Shown here: positions 40,359 to 48,652 of the stretch, one piece after another
How the letters are laid out: each line of letters begins with the position of its first letter
Numbering within the stretch: position 1 is the stretch's first letter
Notes under the pieces: generated by a model
Told to the model about the DNA's origin: nothing
The model's database searches: none
Seen by the model: only the letters and a program-made list of their open reading frames with translations
Origin: JAXGPX01 sp040766745
Lineage (GTDB): Bacteria; Bacillota; Sulfobacillia; Fermentithermobacillales; Fermentithermobacillaceae
DNA length: 64,000 bases
Direction of reading: 5' to 3'
Assembly: GCA_040766745.1 (NCBI GenBank)
Contig: JAXGPX010000001.1
Span: 186,001 to 250,000 of the forward strand
Translations under genes and position numbers: made by a program

Positions 40359-41447
40359 ATGAAAAGAGCGCTACCTGTTTTGCTTGTACTTATGTTAGTT
40401 CTGGTTTCCATAGCAGGCTGTACACCCAAAGAGCCCCCGGCACCTGTAGAACCCGCTGCGCCTACTATTGCCAAGATAGGCCTTGGACATGTCACTAGCA
40501 TTGCTAAATCAAAAGATCTTACAGTCGGGGAAGATGGGACTGTTACGCCTCCGGCGGCTCAGGTAGATACAGTGTTTGCAGGGGTTGCTTTCGACAAAGA
40601 CGGTAAAGTCCTAAAGGTGTCCATCGATACTGCTCAGACAAAGGTCAACTACGACAAGGATCTTAAGGTTACCTCTGATCTGTCTGCCCCTGGCAAGACC
40701 AAGGTCGAACTTGGAGCGGACTACGGTATGAAGAAGGTTTCAACAATCGGCAAGGAATGGTACGAGCAGATTGCCGAACTCGAGAAATGGATGATTGGGA
40801 AGACTGTAGACGAAATTAAGGGTATGAAAGTCAAGGAGCGCGACGCTTCACATCCGTCAGTACCTGATGTACCGGAACTTACTTCTCTTGTTACCATTAC
40901 TGTTCAGGATTATCTTGCTGCCGTTGAGGAAGCCCACAAGAACGCAGTTGAGGTTCCTGAAGGAGCTGTAAAACTAGGCCTTGGAAGCGAAATATCCATT
41001 GCCAAGTCCAGAGGTTATTCTCAGGCTGATGGAAAAGAGACCCTTCCCCAGGCCCAGGTAGATACAACTATCGCTGTCAGCGCTTTTGACAAAGACGGCA
41101 AGGTTGTACGTAACATTATCGACGTTGTGCAGACCAGAGTTGCCTACGATAAAGAGGGCAAAGTAACCTCAGACAAGACTGCCGAGATTAAGAGCAAGGT
41201 AGAACTTGGCGAAGAATACGGCATGAAGAAGGTATCCACCATAGGCAAGGAATGGTTCGAGCAAATTGCCGAACTGGAGAAATGGATGGCAGGCAAGACC
41301 GTAGCCGAGATCAAGGCTATGAAGGTCAAAGAGCGTGACGCTTCTCACCCGTCAGTACCTGATGTGCCAGAGCTTACTTCCACTGTAACCATTACTGTAC
41401 AGGACTACATTGCTGCTGTCGCCAAGTCTTTTGACAACGCCAAGTAG
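40359..41447 (+). CDS. Lipoprotein with two tandem copies of an uncharacterised domain
   Basis: A signal with the lipobox SIAGC is followed by two homologous domains of about 150 residues (about 40-195 and 203-362). Both copies share GLGxxxSIAKS, the AFDKDGKV motif, YGMKKVSTIGKEWxEQIAEL, EKWM, GKTVxEIKxMKVKERDASHP and PDVPELTSxVTITVQDY. I have seen this domain in single copy in gut Clostridia beside electron-transfer genes, but know no function. A GGAAGAGGGG site precedes ATG 40359. The gene is followed by a hairpin and then a lipoprotein ApbE, so a role in extracytoplasmic flavin chemistry is possible but unproven. Confidence 0.85.
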   Translation: MKRALPVLLVLMLVLVSIAGCTPKEPPAPVEPAAPTIAKIGLGHVTSIAKSKDLTVGEDGTVTPPAAQVDTVFAGVAFDKDGKVLKVSIDTAQTKVNYDKDLKVTSDLSAPGKTKVELGADYGMKKVSTIGKEWYEQIAELEKWMIGKTVDEIKGMKVKERDASHPSVPDVPELTSLVTITVQDYLAAVEEAHKNAVEVPEGAVKLGLGSEISIAKSRGYSQADGKETLPQAQVDTTIAVSAFDKDGKVVRNIIDVVQTRVAYDKEGKVTSDKTAEIKSKVELGEEYGMKKVSTIGKEWFEQIAELEKWMAGKTVAEIKAMKVKERDASHPSVPDVPELTSTVTITVQDYIAAVAKSFDNAK

Positions 41448-41474
41448 TACCTGGCTCAGAAAATAGATTTTCAG

Positions 41475-41504
41475 GTACTCCCCCGTCATCAGATGGGGGA
41501 GTAC
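41475..41504 (+). terminator. Terminator after duplicated lipoprotein
   Basis: GTACTCCCCC (41475-41484) pairs perfectly with GGGGGAGTAC (41495-41504) over a 10-base loop. The T-tract is weak, so read-through into apbE is possible. Confidence 0.6.
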
Positions 41505-41598
41505 TATGTAGTCCCTGAAGTCCTAATTATGTACTCACGGGAGAAAGGGTATTGTAACTATGATGTTTATTCGCTTAACATAAAGAGTGGTGATAAAA

Positions 41599-42723
41599 GT
41601 GATAAAGACAGATTCGAAATCTTTCCTGAGGCTGATAAGCTTATTTGTGGCCGTCGCCATATCTGCTTCTATTAGCGGATGTCAATTGCTAAATACCCGA
41701 ACCAGATACACTACTCCGGTACATTACACAGATAGTTTTTTCAATACGTTTGACACTATAGTCACTTTGGTTGCGTATACCGAGAACGAAGACGAATTTG
41801 ACACGTATTATAAAAGGGTTTACACACGTATGCATGAGTTTCACCGGTTATATGACATATACAACGACTACGAAGGTGTAAATAACATTAAGACAATAAA
41901 CGACAATGCAGGTGTGAAACCGGTTAAAGTAAATCAAGAGATAATAGACCTGATTCTCTTTTCAAAAGATTGGTACCGTCGCACCGGTGGAAAGGTGAAC
42001 ATTGCCATGGGTGCGGTGTTACGCATATGGCACGAGTACCGGCAGGAAGGACTTGATGATCCCGCCAGTGCCAAGTTACCTCCTATGGAAACCCTTCAAG
42101 AAGCTGCTAAACACACTGATATTGACAAGGTTGTTGTAGACACTGTAAACAATACAGTGTACCTGGATGACAAAGAGATGAGGCTGGATGTCGGTGCTGT
42201 GGCCAAAGGTTACGCAACTGAAATGGTGGCCCAGGAGATAATGGCCATGGGGCTCAAATCAGGTATGCTAAGTTCAGGCGGCAACATACGGGCAATAGGG
42301 AAACCTCTCGACGGTTTGCGCGCACGCTGGGGCGTAGGTGTACAAGATCCCAGGCAGTCAATAGTATCTGAACAGGGCCTTCTTGACGTTCTCTATTTCA
42401 ACGATGGGTCAGCAGCAAGCAGCGGGGATTACCAGAGGTATTACACTGTAGAAGGTAAGCGGTACCACCACATCATTGACCCTGAGACTCTTATGCCGGC
42501 AGAATACTACCGTGCAGTGACCGTGGTGACGGAGGACTCTGGGGTTGCCGATTTCATGTCAACAACCTTGTTTCTGCTGCCCTATACTGAAGGCAAGTCA
42601 CTGGTGGATGATCTTGACGGGGTAGAAGCGTTATGGGTGATGGTTGACGGGAAAATAGAGGCCTCAGACGGTATGAAACTCATTATGAAAAGCCAAGGAG
42701 CTACAGGGAAAGAGCCTAAATAA
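41599..42723 (+). CDS. apbE: FAD:protein FMN transferase (lipoprotein)
   Basis: ApbE transfers FMN from FAD to a Thr or Ser of partner proteins outside the membrane. A signal with the lipobox ASISGC precedes the enzyme. Family motifs include FNTFDTIVTL, the GGKVNIAMGAVLRIWHEY region, RLDVGAVAKGYATEMVAQ, LSSGGNIRAIGKP and HHIIDPETLMPAEYY. GTG 41599 is preferred since GTGGTGAT (41587-41594) lies 4 bases upstream; a GTG at 41587 is within that site. The FMN-binding lipoprotein at 21260, with its SVTGATVTS target motif, is a likely substrate within this window. Confidence 0.93.
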   Translation: MIKTDSKSFLRLISLFVAVAISASISGCQLLNTRTRYTTPVHYTDSFFNTFDTIVTLVAYTENEDEFDTYYKRVYTRMHEFHRLYDIYNDYEGVNNIKTINDNAGVKPVKVNQEIIDLILFSKDWYRRTGGKVNIAMGAVLRIWHEYRQEGLDDPASAKLPPMETLQEAAKHTDIDKVVVDTVNNTVYLDDKEMRLDVGAVAKGYATEMVAQEIMAMGLKSGMLSSGGNIRAIGKPLDGLRARWGVGVQDPRQSIVSEQGLLDVLYFNDGSAASSGDYQRYYTVEGKRYHHIIDPETLMPAEYYRAVTVVTEDSGVADFMSTTLFLLPYTEGKSLVDDLDGVEALWVMVDGKIEASDGMKLIMKSQGATGKEPK

Positions 42724-42762
42724 CTTAAGGGGCACTGAACCTAATGGTGCCGGCGAAAAAGG

Positions 42763-43800
42763 CTAGAGAGTTAATTCCCATATGCCTAATTCCGAGGTTC
42801 TTCCTGATGCGCCTACTTGCAGGCTGAACCCCTCTGAGATCAGAATGTCTATGGCGCTTTCTTGATGTTTTCCAAGGTGCATGAAAATCTCAATGCTGTA
42901 GTCCTGGTATCCTTCTTTGCGAAGTTCTTGGCCCCGGCGATATGCTTCTTGCTTGAAGAATCGTGCGATTGCCGCTACGCCTCTATCTTCACCGTATATG
43001 GCTCCTGTATGGAATGTTACCTTAACTGCTTTATCAGACTCTTTAGGTTCATCAACCCAGGGGTTGGCTGCAAAAGCTGCTGCCAACATTGTTTCAGGCA
43101 GCATGGCATTATCAGTCTTCTTGCTTTGCTGCTGTCTGACGGCTACGTACACTGTTTCGTCTTCATGCGTCGTATTCAGACTTTCCACAGTCAGCGGACG
43201 CCATATGAAATCCGAGCCGACAAAGCGTACGTGTTTTGCACCCAACTGATAAATATGGCCTGCGTCATGGGGATAGGCCTTGCGGACCAAAATACTTTGC
43301 GCCTGCATTTCGGCGTTTCCGTTGCTGCATTCTTGGGTTTTGCAGTGACAAGCTGCAACGCCTGCTCTTTCAGAAGAATCGGACGGATGAAATCTTAAGT
43401 GCAGCTCTACTAGGGAATCTTTCAACTTGAATCCGACTGATTTTGCAAGTGATTGAGAGGCAAGGTTATCAGCATCAATTGCCGCGTAAGCGATTTTCGC
43501 TTGTCTGTTCCTGGCACCAACAATGGAAGTCTCTGTGAGTAGCTTGCCAATGCCGAGTTTCCTGTATTCATGATGCACTCTGATTCCCTCAAACCACACA
43601 TGGCTACCGGAGAGATAACGTACATGGGTTACGCCTACCGGCCTGCCGCCTAGATCGGCTACCCATACGTCGCCGTCTGCCTCAATCCAGCCGGCAACTT
43701 CCTCGGATACGTAATCACCCCATTCAAATGTGTTACGTGTAAATTCTTGTATGTACGGTATATCGGCGGCTGCCGCTTTCCTAATCACTACTTGATTCAC
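42763..43800 (-). CDS. GNAT-family N-acetyltransferase with two domains
   Basis: The N-terminal half is a typical GNAT fold with the acetyl-CoA motif VHHEYRKLGIGKLL and IDADNLASQSLAKSVGFKLKD. The C-terminal half is weaker and may be a second, degenerate GNAT domain, since it ends with IDILISEGFSLQVG. Length is 345 residues from the GTG at 43798-43800, chosen because GGAGG lies 8 bases upstream; an ATG overlaps that site. The substrate is unknown. It is convergent with apbE, leaving about 40 bases between the stops. Confidence 0.8.
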   Translation of the reverse strand: MNQVVIRKAAAADIPYIQEFTRNTFEWGDYVSEEVAGWIEADGDVWVADLGGRPVGVTHVRYLSGSHVWFEGIRVHHEYRKLGIGKLLTETSIVGARNRQAKIAYAAIDADNLASQSLAKSVGFKLKDSLVELHLRFHPSDSSERAGVAACHCKTQECSNGNAEMQAQSILVRKAYPHDAGHIYQLGAKHVRFVGSDFIWRPLTVESLNTTHEDETVYVAVRQQQSKKTDNAMLPETMLAAAFAANPWVDEPKESDKAVKVTFHTGAIYGEDRGVAAIARFFKQEAYRRGQELRKEGYQDYSIEIFMHLGKHQESAIDILISEGFSLQVGASGRTSELGIWELTL

Positions 43801-44098
43801 GTGTAAAGCCTCCATCAGTCCTGGTTACCAGGCGCACCTGGTTTGGCGTGGGTGCTAGAGCTTGCTCTATATTCCCGCCTCAGCACAGTGTTTGTGTCAC
43901 CAGTGAATATACCCCATATATACCACCAAATCGATAGACAAGGCCATAATCCCAGACAACAGACTTCAAACATCAAATATTCTGAACTAATGAAAACGGT
44001 AAAGAAGGATTTTCGAACAGACCGTCGAATAATATGAACTACCTGAAGGTAGACAACTGCCTGAAGAGTATGAATTGCCTGAAAGGTAGGTGAACATT
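43801..44098. other. Divergent intergenic region
   Basis: About 300 bases separate the divergent GNAT gene and the DUF6754 cluster. I find no gene. The sequence before 44099 holds two near copies of CTGAAG-GTAG/CTGAAAGGTAG (44043-44053 and 44080-44089), a local duplication just ahead of the start codon. Confidence 0.4.
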
Positions 44099-44872
44099 AT
44101 GACCATCGCAAAAGGACAGGTGTTTTCGACCATCACTTTGATCATCTATTGTGCAGCTATCTTGATGATGATCTCCAGGGCTCGAAAAGGCATTAAGATC
44201 CCTGAACTGTATCAGGTTCCGGGACTGGATGCCCTCGATGAAGCCATCGGGCGTTGCACAGAGATGGGGCGGCCAGTTCACTTCTCACCGGGAATTGGGG
44301 GTGTTGATAACGCCCAGACCCTGGCGGCGCTGTCGATTCTTGGCTATGTAGCTCGCCAGTGCGCCAAGTACGACACTGACCTTATTGCTACTAACAGGAT
44401 CACTGTGGTTTACCCTATAGCGGAAGAAATCGTAAAACAGGCTTTCATCGAGGAAGGGAAAGCTGGGAATTTCCAGCCGGAAAACGTCCGTTTCATTTCG
44501 GAAGACCAGTTTGCTTACGCAACGGGTGTAACCGGTATCATGCATCGCGAGAAGCCTGCAGCTAACCTGCTTCTTGGTGCTTTCTGGGCGGAGTCTCTTA
44601 TCTTCGCTGAGGTAGGCGCTACTGCTGGAGCGATTCAGATTGCAGGTACTGCCAACACGCACCAGATCCCCTTCTTTGTAGCAGCATGTGACTATGCTCT
44701 AATAGGCGAAGAGTTGTATGCTGCAAGTGCGTACCTCACGAAAGAGCCTATCCTCATGGGCAGCCTTGTTGTTCAGGACTGGGGTAAGATGTTTGCAGCC
44801 GCCGCTATTATTATTGGCACTCTTCTGCAAACGGCAGGCGTGACCGCTCTAAAAGACATTATGGCCAAGTAG
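44099..44872 (+). CDS. DUF6754 membrane-anchored protein
   Basis: One N-terminal helix (TITLIIYCAAILMMI) anchors a soluble domain with GRPVHFSPGIGGVDNAQTLAAL and IPFFVAACDYALIGEELYAA, and a second helix sits near the C-terminus (MFAAAAIIIGTLLQTAGV). I know the family as DUF6754 with no assigned role. ATG 44099 has GGTAGGTGA 6 bases upstream. It is the first of four co-directional genes at 44099-47093, each with a strong ribosome site. The third gene has a related soluble domain (it shares a His-x-Ile-Pro-Phe motif), so the two may form a pair in one membrane complex. Confidence 0.8.
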   Translation: MTIAKGQVFSTITLIIYCAAILMMISRARKGIKIPELYQVPGLDALDEAIGRCTEMGRPVHFSPGIGGVDNAQTLAALSILGYVARQCAKYDTDLIATNRITVVYPIAEEIVKQAFIEEGKAGNFQPENVRFISEDQFAYATGVTGIMHREKPAANLLLGAFWAESLIFAEVGATAGAIQIAGTANTHQIPFFVAACDYALIGEELYAASAYLTKEPILMGSLVVQDWGKMFAAAAIIIGTLLQTAGVTALKDIMAK

Positions 44873-44944
44873 GTATGGTATCAACCACTATTGTTTTGAG
44901 ATTAGTTCACATTGAAAGTGTTCCTATGAGAGGGGGGACAACTG

Positions 44945-45580
44945 TTGAAAAAGGAATTTCCAGTATTGATTGGGCTTCTCTTTGGCTTGTTCGTCATAAT
45001 CGCCGTGTTTGTATCCGGTGTTCCAGGCCTTACTGAATGGAAAGACACAGTGGACGACTGGTTCTTGATGGCTTCGGCATGGGCAGTTGCAGTAGGCGTA
45101 GTTAACCTGACCCAGATTCATGGCAGGCGGGTTCAAATGAAGCGCGAGGGCTATGCATATAGTATATGGCTCATGGTTTGCATGTTTGGCATGGCATTCT
45201 TTGGTATCTTCATAGCCAAGAATGCAAATCACGCAGGCTGGAAGTTTATGTACAACCAGTTAATCGCGCCAATGAACGCAACGGTTTACTCAACCCTGGT
45301 GTTCTATATCGGTGCAGCCGCTTACAGAGCCTTTAGGGTAAGAAACCTGGAAGCCAGCGTTCTTCTGGTCGCAGCTGTTCTCATGATGCTCGGCCGGGTG
45401 CCTCTGGGTAAGGTTCTTCTTGGCGATTGGGTCGGCGAGGCAGCCGACTGGATTCTCAACGTACCCAACTCTGCAGGTATGAGAGGAATTCAGATCGGCG
45501 CTACCCTGGGCGGTATTGCTACTGCTTTGAGGATTCTTGTTGGAATTGAGCGTGGCCACCTTGGTGGTACCGGTGAATGA
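44945..45580 (+). CDS. Membrane protein of the DUF6754 cluster (unknown)
   Basis: A 211-residue protein with five or six hydrophobic segments (FPVLIGLLFGLFVIIAVFV, AYSIWLMVCMFGMAFFGIFI, LLVAAVLMMLG and others). I recognise no family. It starts with TTG 44945; GAGAGGGGGG precedes it. Polar loops carry WKDTVDDWFLMASAW and NHAGWKFMYNQLIAPMN, the latter a good marker to search with. Its place between two anchored soluble-domain proteins suggests it is the channel or scaffold part of the same complex. Confidence 0.75.
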   Translation: MKKEFPVLIGLLFGLFVIIAVFVSGVPGLTEWKDTVDDWFLMASAWAVAVGVVNLTQIHGRRVQMKREGYAYSIWLMVCMFGMAFFGIFIAKNANHAGWKFMYNQLIAPMNATVYSTLVFYIGAAAYRAFRVRNLEASVLLVAAVLMMLGRVPLGKVLLGDWVGEAADWILNVPNSAGMRGIQIGATLGGIATALRILVGIERGHLGGTGE

Positions 45581-45613
45581 TATCCGACTTCATGATAAGG
45601 GAGGTGAATCATA

Positions 45614-46432
45614 GTGTGGCAAAAACTGGCTAACATTGACAGGCGGGTTATCTACGCTCTAATGATACTTGTAATTGCACTGTCGCTCATAAAGCCCGTA
45701 GGGCTTGCTATTGTACCGTCTCCAGAGACCAAGAGAGTATACGAATTTGTCGACTCTTTGCCTTCAGGCAGCATTGTGTATCTTGGTTTCGACCACTCTG
45801 CAGGGGGAATTCCTGAACTTATGCCTGCGGCCCAGTCGTTGGTTAGGCAGGGGTTCAGGAAAGATCTTCGCTTTGTATGCGCAGGTATGTGGGTTATGGC
45901 CGGAGATATGGCTGACACAGCCTTTTCCATTGCTAAAAATGAGTTTCCTGAGAAGGAATACGGTGTCGACTGGGTCAATGTAGGGTACAAACCCGGAGGC
46001 GAGGTATTGCTTCAGAAGATGCTTTCAAGCATTTACGATGCGGCTGTAGGGGTTGACCATTACGGCAATGACCTGAAAACTTTGCCCCTTATGGCCGAAG
46101 TTCCGACCATTAAGGATGCAGATGCGATATTCATATTTGTTACCGGTACTCCCGGTGAGAAGGAATATATCAGGCACGTAACCTCACCTCATAACATCCC
46201 CTTCATAGTGTCTACTGTATCAGTAAGTGTGCCTGAACTGATGCCGTTGATCCAGTCACGCCAGGTTTTGGCAGGAGTGCTCGGAATGAAGGGTGCAGCC
46301 GAGTATGAGGTTTTGGTTGGAAATCCCGGCAGCGCAACAGCGGGTATGGACGCACAGTCGTTTTCCCACGCATTGATTATCTTGTTTATTATTCTTGGAA
46401 ACCTGGGTTATATCTTGACCCGTGAGAAATAA
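45614..46432 (+). CDS. Anchored protein with DUF6754-like soluble domain (unknown)
   Basis: The 272-residue protein has an N-terminal helix (VIYALMILVIALSLI) and a C-terminal helix (ALIILFIILGNLGYIL) that bracket a soluble domain of about 200 residues. The domain includes GSIVYLGFDHSAGGIPELMP and HNIPFIVSTVSVSVPELMPL, which parallels HQIPFFVAACDYALIGEELY of the DUF6754 gene. I infer that the two are distant homologues. The GTG start follows GGGAGGTGA by 7 bases. Function is unknown. Confidence 0.75.
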   Translation: MWQKLANIDRRVIYALMILVIALSLIKPVGLAIVPSPETKRVYEFVDSLPSGSIVYLGFDHSAGGIPELMPAAQSLVRQGFRKDLRFVCAGMWVMAGDMADTAFSIAKNEFPEKEYGVDWVNVGYKPGGEVLLQKMLSSIYDAAVGVDHYGNDLKTLPLMAEVPTIKDADAIFIFVTGTPGEKEYIRHVTSPHNIPFIVSTVSVSVPELMPLIQSRQVLAGVLGMKGAAEYEVLVGNPGSATAGMDAQSFSHALIILFIILGNLGYILTREK

Positions 46433-46472
46433 CGCAAGCTTGGCCGTAACGGCTGACAGGAGGTGAAAAACA

Positions 46473-47093
46473 GTGGATCTATTCGGTACCTGGCTTCAGG
46501 CTGTATTTACGATACTGCTGCTTTCAGTAGTATTTAAAGATAACCCAGCTTACCGTTTTGCCGAGAACACTTATGTTGGCCTGTATGCCGGCTACACCGT
46601 GGCGGTACAGTGGTTCAACTATATAAGGCCGAGCTTTCAGTTGAAGATTATGCAAGAAGGCAAATGGTGGTATATTGTTCCCATCATTGTCGGCCTTATG
46701 ATTTACACAAGGTATATAAAGCCCATTGCATGGGTCAGCCGGTATCACATCTGCTTCCTATTGGGAATCGGATCCGGTTATATCTTGTCGACGACATTTA
46801 AGCCTATGTTTATCGACCAGATTAGGGCTACCTTCCTGCCCCTTTGGGTTGCAGGTGATTGGTGGAAGAGCGTTTCCAACATCATCTATGTTGTCGGCAC
46901 CTTTTCGGCTCTAGTGTACTTCTTGTTTACCCTTGAGAAGAAGGGTGTCCAAGGTAAGATATCCGGCATGGGACGTTGGGTTATGATGGTAGCTTTCGGA
47001 GCAGCATTCGGCAACACTGTGATGGCCCGTGTATCATTGTTCCTTGGCAGAATGCAGTTTTTGCTGGGTGACTGGTTGAACATGATTAAGTAG
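46473..47093 (+). CDS. Membrane protein, last of the DUF6754 cluster (unknown)
   Basis: A 206-residue protein with about six hydrophobic segments (AVFTILLLSVVF, IVPIIVGLMIYTRYI, YHICFLLGIGSGYIL, IIYVVGTFSALVYFLF, WVMMVAFGAAFGNTVM). A GTG start follows AGGAGGTGA. I recognise no family. A strong terminator (47137-47170) ends the unit, so the four genes form one transcript. The residues FRAENTYVGLYAGYTVAVQWFN-like near the start are a useful search handle. Confidence 0.75.
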   Translation: MDLFGTWLQAVFTILLLSVVFKDNPAYRFAENTYVGLYAGYTVAVQWFNYIRPSFQLKIMQEGKWWYIVPIIVGLMIYTRYIKPIAWVSRYHICFLLGIGSGYILSTTFKPMFIDQIRATFLPLWVAGDWWKSVSNIIYVVGTFSALVYFLFTLEKKGVQGKISGMGRWVMMVAFGAAFGNTVMARVSLFLGRMQFLLGDWLNMIK

Positions 47094-47136
47094 CCTAACG
47101 GCATTCTTCGGATCTGCATTAATTGGAAAACATGCG

Positions 47137-47170
47137 AATGAGGCAGCGGAGCAATCCGCTGCCTCATTTT
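47137..47170 (+). terminator. Strong rho-independent terminator of the four-gene cluster
   Basis: AATGAGGCAGCGGA (47137-47150) and TCCGCTGCCTCATT (47155-47168) form a perfect 14-bp stem with a GCAA tetraloop and T residues at the end. Confidence 0.9.
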
Positions 47171-47241
47171 GCGGTAATATTCAACGTCCAAACAATGCGG
47201 GTAAGACCCCATGGCAGATGCCGGGAAAGAGCCAAAAATCA

Positions 47242-48450
47242 TTACCTGAGAATCTCCTCTAGGATTTCATCCAAAGCATCTGCTAACACACGATAATCGT
47301 CTATTGTATTGTAGGCTTGTGCAGATATCCTGACTAATCTATTTTGGCAACCTGCAAATGTGACGATTGGTACTTCGATCTTGTACCGGTGATAAAGAAT
47401 ATCATGTATAGGGTCAAAACTTTTGAGGTCAGGGTTTGCTGGAGACAAATCAGGTGGCAGGAGTGGAATGCACGCCATTGAGCCAATCATTTCTTGAGGA
47501 GCAGGTTCAGCCACACTGAATTTCTCGCATAGCATTCGTCTTGCTCGCAGAACCAGTTCGTGGTTTCGCCGCGACAGTTCAGCCCAGCCTCCGGGAAACA
47601 GCGAATCCATAAAGTCAATGCAATCGGCAATCATGATATACGGTGTATAATCTCCGGTTCCGGTCCAATCAAACTCAAGATGAAGAAAACTTTTATCTTT
47701 CCTCGCCGAGTTTGCGCCATGGCTTGTTACCAGGGGACGGACCAGGTTTCTGCGGTCGTTTCTAATATAAAGAAAGGCCGAGCCTTTGGGAGCGCAAATC
47801 CACTTGTGGCAGTTGCCTGTATAATATGCAGCCTGTAATGTTTCCATGTTCAAAGGAACCATTCCCGGGGCATGTGCTCCATCGATTAGTACATCTACTC
47901 CGCGTTTGGACAGGATAGAAACTAACTCTTCTACTGGGAAGATAAGGGCAGTAGGGCTCGTAATGTGGTCAAGGATCACAAGCTTTGTAAGGTTAGTCAC
48001 CTGCTCAAGAACCAGTTCTGTTACTACAGATTTGGATTCTATGGGAAAGGGTACCTTTACTATTCTTACTGTTATTCGGTCTCTGTCTACCAGTGTGTCT
48101 ACGGCGTTCCTACATGCGTTGTAGATGTGGTCTGTAATTACCAATTCGTCTTTTGCACAGAAGGACAAGGATTTCAAGACCGTGTTTACTCCGGTGGTAG
48201 CGTTTGGGACAAACACCAGCCCTTTGGAGTCTGCACCTATGAACGAGGCTAACCGCCCCCTTGCTTTTTCAAGCATATCTTCGATTTCCCGTGCAAAAAA
48301 GCGTACAGGCTGGCTTTCAATGTGAAGATGAAGTTTGTACTGTTCCTTTAGAATTTCAATGGGGACTGCGCCAAATGAACCGTGGTTAAGAAACGTAAAC
48401 GATGGGTCCAGGGCCCATAGTTTACGCAGGCTGTCTACTTCGGGTATCAT
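47242..48450 (-). CDS. Class V aminotransferase (isopenicillin N epimerase-like)
   Basis: The 402-residue PLP enzyme has FLNHGSFGAVP near the start and FVPNATTGVNTVL, and the PLP lysine sits in GNCHKWICAPKGSAFLYI. DGAHAPGMVPLNM holds the Asp that contacts the cofactor. The fold matches the CefD-like group, whose members do epimerase, desulfurase or lyase chemistry; the substrate is unknown. The ATG lies after a clear AAAGGAGGT. It stands alone between the terminator of the DUF6754 cluster and the divergent CNNM genes. Confidence 0.88.
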   Translation of the reverse strand: MIPEVDSLRKLWALDPSFTFLNHGSFGAVPIEILKEQYKLHLHIESQPVRFFAREIEDMLEKARGRLASFIGADSKGLVFVPNATTGVNTVLKSLSFCAKDELVITDHIYNACRNAVDTLVDRDRITVRIVKVPFPIESKSVVTELVLEQVTNLTKLVILDHITSPTALIFPVEELVSILSKRGVDVLIDGAHAPGMVPLNMETLQAAYYTGNCHKWICAPKGSAFLYIRNDRRNLVRPLVTSHGANSARKDKSFLHLEFDWTGTGDYTPYIMIADCIDFMDSLFPGGWAELSRRNHELVLRARRMLCEKFSVAEPAPQEMIGSMACIPLLPPDLSPANPDLKSFDPIHDILYHRYKIEVPIVTFAGCQNRLVRISAQAYNTIDDYRVLADALDEILEEILR

Positions 48451-48652
48451 GTCCGATCATACCTCCTTTAGCTGCATGGGATATTTCAATACTACTTAAC
48501 CAACTCCTTCTCGCAAAGAAAAGGAATTTTGCTTGCCTCGAAGAATAACGTATATATAATGGCCTAACCAGACACGCAATCCGTATGATATTGTCAGATC
48601 TGCCGGTATGGGTTAAAATGTAATAAATACGGTTCTCGGAAGGTGATGATGA

